A stretch of DNA of 64,000 nt from Sinorhizobium terangae (GTDB lineage Bacteria; Pseudomonadota; Alphaproteobacteria; Rhizobiales; Rhizobiaceae). The notes below the pieces were generated by a model, which searched no databases, was not told the origin of the DNA, and worked only from the letters and a program-made list of their open reading frames with translations. The stretch is from positions 248,001 to 312,000 of the forward strand of contig NZ_CP121659.1 of the NCBI RefSeq assembly GCF_029714365.1. The letters run 5' to 3'. Shown one piece after another: positions 56,346-64,000 of the stretch (positions are counted from its first letter, which is position 1; the number at the start of each line of letters is the position of its first letter). The translations under genes were made by a program, and so were the position numbers.

Positions 56346-57017
56346 ATGATCGTGGTGGTTGATGATAGAGAGCTCGTAAAGGATGGCTACACGTCCTTGT
56401 TCGGGCGCGAAGGTATTCCCTCGACGGGGTTTGATCCGAGGGAATTCGGCGAGTGGGTAAACACGGCTGCGGACTCGGATATCGACGCGGTCGAAGCGTT
56501 TCTGATCGGGCAGGGCGACAGCGCATTCAGCCTGCCGCGCGCGATCCGTGACCGCTCCATGGCACCGGTCATCGCGATGAGCGACACACCTTCGCTCGAA
56601 AACACCCTGGCGCTGTTCGACTGCGGGGTCGACGACGTCGTGCGCAAGCCGGTGCACCCGCGCGAGATCCTCGCTCGGGTTGCCGCGATCCGCCGGCGCC
56701 TCAAGGCCATCACCAACTACACCGATATCGGCCCGATCCGCGTTTTCGCCGACGGCCGCGATCCGGAAATCAACGGCGAGGTCTTCGCCCTGCCGCGGCG
56801 CGAGCGGCGCATTCTCGAATACTTGGTCGCGAACCGCGGCCGCCGCGTGTCGAAGTCGCAGATCTTCAACGCGATCTACGGCATCTTCGACGAGGACGTC
56901 GAGGAGAACGTCGTCGAAAGCCACATCAGCAAACTGCGCAAGAAGCTGCGCAAGAAGCTCGGTTTCGACCCGATCGATTCCAAGCGTTTCCTTGGCTACT
57001 GCATCGACTGGAATTGA
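56346..57017 (+). CDS. rem: OmpR-type flagellar regulator Rem/FtcR
   Basis: This 223-residue regulator has an N-terminal receiver-like domain ([12 protein letters not shown]) and a C-terminal winged helix ([20 protein letters not shown], then [16 protein letters not shown]). The position where a phosphoacceptor Asp is expected reads AFLIGQGD, so the receiver is atypical and may act without phosphorylation. In S. meliloti, VisNR activates rem and Rem activates class II genes. The 272-bp upstream gap is AT-rich and probably carries the VisNR site. Confidence 0.9.
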   Translation: MIVVVDDRELVKDGYTSLFGREGIPSTGFDPREFGEWVNTAADSDIDAVEAFLIGQGDSAFSLPRAIRDRSMAPVIAMSDTPSLENTLALFDCGVDDVVRKPVHPREILARVAAIRRRLKAITNYTDIGPIRVFADGRDPEINGEVFALPRRERRILEYLVANRGRRVSKSQIFNAIYGIFDEDVEENVVESHISKLRKKLRKKLGFDPIDSKRFLGYCIDWN

Positions 57018-57050
57018 GTGCCGGCACCGAGCCGGGCAGCTCAAGACAGG

Positions 57051-57073
57051 TTCACGCAAGGCCCGGCTCCTAG
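57051..57073 (+). promoter_or_regulatory. Class II flagellar element upstream of flgE
   Basis: TTCACGCAAG at 57051-57060, 9 bp, then CTAG at 57070-57073, 31 bp before the flgE start. It is close to the strongest consensus of the set. Confidence 0.65.
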
Positions 57074-57104
57074 TGTCGCCGCAACGAGGAATTGAGGATC
57101 CGAC

Positions 57105-58334
57105 ATGAGTCTCTACGGTACCATGAGAACCGGCGTTTCAGGTATGAACGCCCAATCGAACCGGCTCAGCACGGTCGCAGAGAACATCGCGAACGCCAAT
57201 ACGACCGGCTATAAGCGGGCGTCGACGGAATTCTCGTCGATGATCCTGCCGTCGAGCAACGGTGCCTACAATTCCGGCGGCGTGCAGACCCAGGTCCGTT
57301 ACAGCATCTCCGAGCAGGGTGCGACGACCTACACCACGTCCGGCAGCGATCTCGCCATCGACGGCGGTGGCTTCTTCATCGTTGAAGGCGCAAACGGTCA
57401 GGAATATCTGACGCGCGCCGGCGCCTTCGTCCCGGACAAGGAAGGCAATCTCGTCAACGCCGCCGGCTTCACGCTGATGGGCTACGAGTACCAGGCTGGC
57501 GCGGATCCGACGGTTGTCGTCAACGGCTTCGACGGTCTGACTAAGGTGAATCTCAGCTCGGAAGGCTTGGTCGCGCAGGGGTCGACGAAGGGGTCGATGG
57601 GCGCCAATCTTCCTTCAGGCGCCGCCGTAGGCGATGCGTCCACCACGTCGCTCGTCGTCTATGACAGCCAGGGCAACACACGCATTCTCGATTTTGTGTA
57701 CACGAAAACCGCAGCAAACAATTGGTCAGTCGAAATCCGCGATCGTGCGACCTATACCGCCGGTCCGCCGGCCACCGGTGTACTCGGCACCGCGGCCTTG
57801 GCCTTTGATGCAAGCGGGGCGCTCACAACCTCTCCGGCAACGCTCACGACCACGGCGATGACCGGTCTGCCCGGCACTGGCGCGAACCTTGCCGCGATCA
57901 CCATCGACCTCACCAAGACCACCCAACTTGGCTACGCCTTCAACTCCGATGGCGGTACGATCGACGGCAACGCGCCGAGCAAGGTCGCCGGTTTCCAGAT
58001 CGACTCCGACGGCATCGTCTACGTCAAGTACGAAAACGGCAAGCTCGACCCACGTTATCGCATCGCTCTTGCCAACGTGCAGAGCCCAGACAAGCTGCTG
58101 CCTGAGTCCGGCAACGTCTATTCGCAGGGCGTCGACTCCGGCGTCATCATCACCGGCTTCGCCGGTGCCGGTAACTTCGGCGAAATCCTTTCCGGGGCGC
58201 TCGAAAGCTCCAATGTCGACATCGCTGAAGAACTGACGGCGATGATCGAATCCCAGCGCAACTACACGGCTAACTCCAAGGTCTTCCAGACTGGCTCCGA
58301 ACTGCTCGACGTGCTGGTCAACCTGAAACGGTAA
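57105..58334 (+). CDS. flgE: Flagellar hook protein FlgE
   Basis: This 409-residue hook subunit has N-terminal MNAQSNRLSTVAENIANANT and C-terminal SNVDIAEELTAMIESQRNYT, with the variable middle in between. It heads the operon flgE-flgK-flgL-flaF-flbT-flgD-fliQ. Confidence 0.95.
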   Translation: MSLYGTMRTGVSGMNAQSNRLSTVAENIANANTTGYKRASTEFSSMILPSSNGAYNSGGVQTQVRYSISEQGATTYTTSGSDLAIDGGGFFIVEGANGQEYLTRAGAFVPDKEGNLVNAAGFTLMGYEYQAGADPTVVVNGFDGLTKVNLSSEGLVAQGSTKGSMGANLPSGAAVGDASTTSLVVYDSQGNTRILDFVYTKTAANNWSVEIRDRATYTAGPPATGVLGTAALAFDASGALTTSPATLTTTAMTGLPGTGANLAAITIDLTKTTQLGYAFNSDGGTIDGNAPSKVAGFQIDSDGIVYVKYENGKLDPRYRIALANVQSPDKLLPESGNVYSQGVDSGVIITGFAGAGNFGEILSGALESSNVDIAEELTAMIESQRNYTANSKVFQTGSELLDVLVNLKR

Positions 58335-58358
58335 TCGAAAAGAGAGACGGTCCGCGTT

Positions 58359-59816
58359 ATGTCGCTGTCCACCGCAATCACAATCGCGCAATCGGCTTTC
58401 AACAACACGGCGGCTCAGACGGCCATCGTATCGAAGAACGTCGCGAACGCGGGCAACGCGGATTATTCGCGCCGCATGGCGCTGCTGGGCTCGACGCCGA
58501 ACGGAGCGCAGGTCGTCTCGATCTATCGGGCGCAGAACGAGGCACTGCTTAAGCAGACCATATCGAGCATCGGCCAGTCGTCCGGCCAGGCTCGTCTGCT
58601 TTCCGGTTTGGAGCTCCTGAAATCGTCACTCGGCGGCAACGACTACGAAACGTCGCCGGCGACATACCTGGCGACGTTCCGGGACAGCCTGCAGACTTTC
58701 GCGTCGACGCCCGGAAACCCCTCGATGGCCGCTTCCGCGGTGTCGGACGCTGGCGATTTGGCCAACGCGATCAGCACGACGGCGAATGCCGTTCAGAGCC
58801 TGCGCGCCGACGCCGACAAGGAGATCGCGATCGAGGTCGAGAAGCTGAACAGCCTGCTTGCCGATTTTGAAAAGGCGAACAATGCGGTGAAATCGGCGAC
58901 GGCTCAGGGGCAGGACGCGAGCGAAGCCCTCGACCAACGCGACAAGATCTTGAAGCAGGTGTCTGAGATCATCGGCATCTCGACCGTGACGAGAGCCAAT
59001 AACGACACGGTGATCTACACGGCAGATGGCACGGTGCTCTTCGAGACCATGCCGCGGTCCGTCACCTTTGCTCCGAAGGCAGCCTATGATGCGACGATCA
59101 CCGGCAACAAGATCTATGTCGACGGTGTACCGGTTGCCGCGGGTTCCGGTGCCAACACGACGGCCGAAGGCAAGCTGGCGAGCCTGCTTCAATTGCGCGA
59201 CGACGTCGCGCCAAAATTTCAGTCGCAGCTCGACGAAATTGCCCGTGGTCTGGTGACCCTCTTCCAGGAGGGCAATCCGTCCGGCGTGCCGCCGATGCCC
59301 TATGCACCCGGGCTCTTCACCTGGGCAGGCGGTACGGTCCCGCCGGCGGGCACGGTCGTTCCCGGTCTTGCGGCGACGCTTGCCGTCAATCCCTTGGCGA
59401 AAGCCAATCCGATGCTGCTGCGCGACGGTGGCTTCAACGGCGTCGTGTCCAATCCGGGCGGCGCTGCAACGCCCGATGCGGGCTACACCGCCCTGCTCGA
59501 AGGCTTCATCGATGCCATGGGTAAGGACATGGCCTTCGATCCCGCAACGGGCCTCGACGGAAGCAGCTCGATCCTCGATTTCGCGACATCGTCGATCGGC
59601 TGGCTGGAGCAGCTGCGCAGCACCGCTTCAACCGCTAGCGACAACAAATCGGCGCTTCTCGCCCGCACGCAGGAGGCGCTCAGCAAGGAAACGGGTGTCA
59701 GCATCGATGAGGAATTGTCCCTGCTGCTCGACCTGGAGCAATCCTACAAAGCATCGGCCAAGCTGGTCAGCACCGTGGACGCCATGATGGCGGCCCTTCT
59801 CGAAGCTGTGAGGTAA
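58359..59816 (+). CDS. flgK: Hook-filament junction protein FlgK
   Basis: This 485-residue junction protein has N-terminal IAQSAFNNTAAQTAIVSKNV and C-terminal SIDEELSLLLDLEQSYKASA helices that polymerise like flagellin. It starts 24 bp after flgE. Confidence 0.93.
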   Translation: MSLSTAITIAQSAFNNTAAQTAIVSKNVANAGNADYSRRMALLGSTPNGAQVVSIYRAQNEALLKQTISSIGQSSGQARLLSGLELLKSSLGGNDYETSPATYLATFRDSLQTFASTPGNPSMAASAVSDAGDLANAISTTANAVQSLRADADKEIAIEVEKLNSLLADFEKANNAVKSATAQGQDASEALDQRDKILKQVSEIIGISTVTRANNDTVIYTADGTVLFETMPRSVTFAPKAAYDATITGNKIYVDGVPVAAGSGANTTAEGKLASLLQLRDDVAPKFQSQLDEIARGLVTLFQEGNPSGVPPMPYAPGLFTWAGGTVPPAGTVVPGLAATLAVNPLAKANPMLLRDGGFNGVVSNPGGAATPDAGYTALLEGFIDAMGKDMAFDPATGLDGSSSILDFATSSIGWLEQLRSTASTASDNKSALLARTQEALSKETGVSIDEELSLLLDLEQSYKASAKLVSTVDAMMAALLEAVR

Positions 59817-59818
59817 TT

Positions 59819-60877
59819 ATGAAGACGTCCTTCGTTTCGAACCTGGCGGTGCAAAACGCCATGCGGCTGACGATTCAGCAGCAACAGGCGGAGATGCTCA
59901 ACCTTCAAAAGGAACTGACGACGGGCCGCCACGCCGATGTCGGGCTCACGCTCGGAGCAACGACCTCGCGCTCGCTCAACCTGCAACGCGAGCTGGCGCG
60001 CATGAACGCGCTGACAAGCACGAATTCGATCGTCAACCAGCGGCTCTCTGCCTCCCAGGAGGCGCTCGAGACGATGGCGAGCGCGGCACAAAAGGTCCGC
60101 GATACGCTGGTGACCTTCAAAGGCAACGATTCCGCCGACAAATTGGCTATTCAGAAGACCGAAATCGACAGCGCGCTTTCGCTGTTCACGGCAGCGGCGA
60201 ATACCTCGTTCAATGGCGAGTTTCTGTTTTCCGGCATCAATTCCGACGCGAAGCCGCTCGCGGACTACAATTCGACGGTGACCTCGGCCGCCAAGACTGC
60301 GTTCAACACGGCGCTGTCGACATATATGGCCGCCCAGGTTCCGCCTCTGACGTCGATGGACCAGTTCTCTGTCACGCAGATGCAGGATTTCATCACGACG
60401 GTCGTGGAGCCGATGTATACCGGCGCCCAATGGGACGCCGATTGGTCCGATGCATCGAACCAGAATATGACGAGCCGCATCAGCACGTCCGAGGTGATCG
60501 AAAGCTCGACGAACGTCAACACGACCGGGGTCCGGATGTTCGCGATTGCAAGCGTTCTCGCCTCGGAGCTGATGGACAAGGGCGTCACTTCGGAAGTCCG
60601 CAGCGCAATCGGCGAAGCGGCCCTTGATTACGTCGAAAAGGGGATCACCGGCATCGACGCCGAGCGCAGCGCACTTGGCGTCGCCGAGGCTCGCGTGAAG
60701 AAGGCAAACGACTCGCTTGCGGCGCAGATCAAACTCGTCACCACGCATATCGGCGACATCGAAGGCATCGACGAGGAGGCGGCGTCGACGCGGATAAACC
60801 TTCTGAAAACGCAACTTGAGACATCTTACACGCTCACATCGCGGATTCAGCAGTTGAGCTTGCTCAATTTCCTCTGA
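59819..60877 (+). CDS. flgL: Hook-filament junction protein FlgL
   Basis: This 352-residue flagellin-like junction protein opens with NLAVQNAMRLTIQQQQAEML and ends NLLKTQLETSYTLTSRIQQL with SLLNFL. It begins two bases after the flgK stop. Confidence 0.93.
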   Translation: MKTSFVSNLAVQNAMRLTIQQQQAEMLNLQKELTTGRHADVGLTLGATTSRSLNLQRELARMNALTSTNSIVNQRLSASQEALETMASAAQKVRDTLVTFKGNDSADKLAIQKTEIDSALSLFTAAANTSFNGEFLFSGINSDAKPLADYNSTVTSAAKTAFNTALSTYMAAQVPPLTSMDQFSVTQMQDFITTVVEPMYTGAQWDADWSDASNQNMTSRISTSEVIESSTNVNTTGVRMFAIASVLASELMDKGVTSEVRSAIGEAALDYVEKGITGIDAERSALGVAEARVKKANDSLAAQIKLVTTHIGDIEGIDEEAASTRINLLKTQLETSYTLTSRIQQLSLLNFL

Positions 60878-60912
60878 TCGGGAGGAACCGGACAAACATG
60901 AAGGATGTCTGA

Positions 60913-62113
<1,201 letters not shown>

Positions 62114-62120
62114 TTTCCGT

Positions 62121-62387
62121 ATGAACGAGGCGGACGCCCTTGATATTGTGCAGGCTGCGATCTGGACGGTGATCGTGGCCTCCGGTCCCGCCGTCCTCGC
62201 CGCCATGGTGGTCGGCGTCGTCATCGCGTTCATTCAGGCCCTGACCCAAGTCCAGGAAATGACGCTGACCTTCGTGCCGAAGATCCTGGCCGTCATGATC
62301 ACCGTCGCCGTTTCCGCACCCTTCGTCGGTGCGCAGATATCCATCTTCACCGACATCATCTTCTCCCGGATCCAGTCCGGATTCTAG
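62121..62387 (+). CDS. fliQ: Flagellar export-gate protein FliQ
   Basis: This 88-residue two-helix membrane protein has the FliQ signature AFIQALTQVQEMTLTFVPKI. It lies 7 bp after flgD, the last gene of the flgE operon. It forms the export gate with FliP and FliR. Confidence 0.93.
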   Translation: MNEADALDIVQAAIWTVIVASGPAVLAAMVVGVVIAFIQALTQVQEMTLTFVPKILAVMITVAVSAPFVGAQISIFTDIIFSRIQSGF

Positions 62388-62458
62388 AGCAAGGATCGCT
62401 CCGAGTTAGTCGCTGCGGCTTTGCCCCGCGCGCTTTCACTTCGAGCGCTTGGCGAAGC

Positions 62459-62500
62459 ACCCCCCTCCGCCCTGTCGGGCATCTCCCCCACAAGGGGTAT
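62459..62500. repeat. Common rhizobial intergenic palindromic sequence
   Basis: ACCCCCCTCCGCCCTGTCGG continues to TCTCCCCCACAAGGGG, a repetitive sequence type seen between genes in many rhizobial genomes. It sits in the 231-bp gap between fliQ and flhA. I recognise the type but did not find a second copy in this window. Confidence 0.45.
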
Positions 62501-62528
62501 CAACATCAGCACCATTTTCTATACCACC

Positions 62529-62551
62529 CTCGCGCAAGCTTGGGCCTTTAG
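62529..62551 (+). promoter_or_regulatory. Class II flagellar element upstream of flhA
   Basis: CTCGCGCAAG at 62529-62538, 9 bp, then TTAG at 62548-62551, 67 bp before the flhA start. It suggests flhA starts a new transcript rather than being read only from flgE. Confidence 0.55.
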
Positions 62552-62618
62552 GTCTTCCGTTATAGCTTGGGCAGCGCCTGCGACCGCTGCCCGCCTCTCA
62601 TGAAGAGACGGAAGAGAC

Positions 62619-64000
62619 ATGGCACAACAGGCGACGCTGACCATCCCGAAACTCGCACCCAAGAGCCGGGACATCGGCTTTGCGCTCGGGATCGTGACGA
62701 TCCTGTCGGTTCTCTTCCTGCCGATCCCCCCGTTCCTGATCGACCTCGGCTTGGCGTTCTCGATCGCCTTCTCTGTGCTGATCCTGATGGTCGCGCTGTG
62801 GATCCAGCGGCCGTTGGAGTTCTCGTCCTTTCCGACCATCCTGCTGATTTCCACGATGACGCGCCTGTCGCTGAATATCGCGACGACGCGTGTCATCCTT
62901 TCGCACGGGCATGAAGGCCATGACGCTGCGGGTGGGGTCATTTCCGGCTTCGCCAGCCTCGTCATGTCCGGCGATTTCGTCATCGGTCTGATCGTCTTCC
63001 TGATCCTGATCACGGTGAACTTCATCGTCATTACCAAGGGTGCGACCCGTATCGCCGAAGTCGGCGCCCGCTTTACCCTCGACGCGATCCCCGGCAAGCA
63101 GATGTCGATCGACGCCGACCTTTCGGCCGGTCTGATCGACGAGAAGGAGGCGCAACGCCGCCGCCGCGAGCTGGAAGAGGAAAGCTCTTTCTACGGCGCC
63201 ATGGACGGCGCGTCGAAATTCGTCCGCGGTGACGCGATCGCCGGCCTGATCATTACCGCGATCAACATCTTCGGCGGCATCATCATCGGCTATCTCCGCC
63301 ACGACATGCCGATCGGTGAGGCGGCCGACGTTTTCGTCAAGCTCTCCGTCGGCGACGGTCTGGTCTCGCAGATCCCGGCGCTGATCGTCTCGCTCGCCGC
63401 CGGCCTGCTCGTCTCGCGAGGCGGAACCGCCGGCTCCACCGATCAGGCCGTCGTCGGCCAGCTCAGCGGTTATCCGCGGGCACTGACGGTCGCCGCCGGC
63501 CTTATCATCCTGCTTTCGGTCATGCCGGGGCTGCCCTTCCTGCCCTTTGCCGCGCTCGGCGGCGGCATGGCCTTCCTCGGCTGGCTCATTCCGAAGCAGC
63601 TCGAGGCCGCCAATGCGGAGAAGCGGGCTGAGGAGGCCATGAAGGCACAGCAGGCGACGGAGAGCGACAAGGATTCCGTCAAGTCAGTGTTGAAGACGGC
63701 GGAGATCGAACTACTGCTCGGCAAGCAGGTTTCCACGCGACTGCTCGGCGCACATCAGGAACTCGCTTTTCGCGTTGGCAAGATGCGCCGCAAATTTGCT
63801 GGCCAGTACGGCCTCGTTGTTCCGGAAATCAAGGTCTCCGACGATATCTCGATCCCGGACAAGGCCTATCATATCCGCATTCACGGCACGACGATCGCGT
63901 CCAACACGGTGCGGGTCGGCGAAGTGCTGGTCGTGACCGGCGGCGGCCGCCGACCCAGCGTGCCGGGCGACGAGATCAGGGAACCGGCCTTCGGCATGCC
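62619..64000 (+). CDS. flhA: Flagellar export protein FlhA (partial, 5' end)
   Basis: About 460 codons are present before the window ends, of a family usually near 690. The N-terminal membrane region has [20 protein letters not shown] and the cytoplasmic FHIPEP-loop region [40 protein letters not shown]. The cytoplasmic domain starts but is cut off. The start ATG at 62619 follows GACGGAAGAG. Confidence 0.95.
   Translation, partial: MAQQATLTIPKLAPKSRDIGFALGIVTILSVLFLPIPPFLIDLGLAFSIAFSVLILMVALWIQRPLEFSSFPTILLISTMTRLSLNIATTRVILSHGHEGHDAAGGVISGFASLVMSGDFVIGLIVFLILITVNFIVITKGATRIAEVGARFTLDAIPGKQMSIDADLSAGLIDEKEAQRRRRELEEESSFYGAMDGASKFVRGDAIAGLIITAINIFGGIIIGYLRHDMPIGEAADVFVKLSVGDGLVSQIPALIVSLAAGLLVSRGGTAGSTDQAVVGQLSGYPRALTVAAGLIILLSVMPGLPFLPFAALGGGMAFLGWLIPKQLEAANAEKRAEEAMKAQQATESDKDSVKSVLKTAEIELLLGKQVSTRLLGAHQELAFRVGKMRRKFAGQYGLVVPEIKVSDDISIPDKAYHIRIHGTTIASNTVRVGEVLVVTGGGRRPSVPGDEIREPAFGM

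Overview
The window is about 64 kb of high-GC alphaproteobacterial chromosome. Gene content and order match the flagellar-chemotaxis region of Sinorhizobium/Ensifer: a rhizobial rhamnose locus (rhaDI divergent from rhaRSTPQUK), a che operon that begins with a soluble receptor and includes CheS, CheT and two CheY proteins, VisN/VisR and Rem regulators, motA separated from motBC, and flaF/flbT. The flagellins are only 314-323 residues, shorter than I recall for S. meliloti, so a related Ensifer/Sinorhizobium or close Rhizobiaceae species is more likely than S. meliloti itself.

Layout. (1) 1-3348: an accessory segment with a small twin-arginine-like peptide ending in Gly/Lys repeats (minus strand), a PqqD-like/HprK-like kinase fusion, and an overlapping NTP_transf_5-type nucleotidyltransferase. 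It is bounded by the intact 3' end of a ybaK-like gene and by a 59-bp degenerate copy of that same 3' end at 64-122, which looks like the footprint of an insertion. (2) 3349-4418: YbaK, a small conserved protein and a GlsB/YeaQ membrane protein. (3) 4592-15611: L-rhamnose uptake and catabolism, with divergent promoters whose probable operators overlap two TTGACA boxes. (4) 16290-24744: icpA-cheS-cheY1-cheA-cheW-cheR-cheB-cheY2-cheD-cheT. (5) 24992-29017: fliF, then the visNR regulators after a long leader. (6) 29161-34417, minus strand: flhB plus a conserved partner, and the switch/motor genes fliG, fliN, fliM, motA. (7) 34601-44488: rod, ring, hook-basal-body and export genes. (8) 44652-50466: a GT41/SPINDLY-type glycosyltransferase next to three tandem flagellin genes. 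(9) 50899-57017: a FliH-like protein, motB, motC, fliK, a lytic transglycosylase and rem. (10) 57105-64000: hook and filament-junction genes, flaF, flbT, flgD, fliQ and the start of flhA, which runs off the window.

How the parts fit. VisNR is known in S. meliloti to activate rem, and Rem activates class II operons. Seven flagellar transcription units here (fliF, motA, the DUF1217-flgF-fliI unit, flgB, fliH-motB, flgE, flhA) share a bipartite element reading YTC(G/A)CGCAAG or close to it, then exactly 9 bp, then a CTAG-like tetranucleotide. It is a strong candidate for the class II promoter or Rem site. The three flagellin genes lack it and instead share a different leader motif, consistent with a later expression class.

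The best candidates for undescribed biology are the PqqD-HprK/nucleotidyltransferase/small-peptide cassette, the shared class II element, and the glycosyltransferase beside the flagellins.
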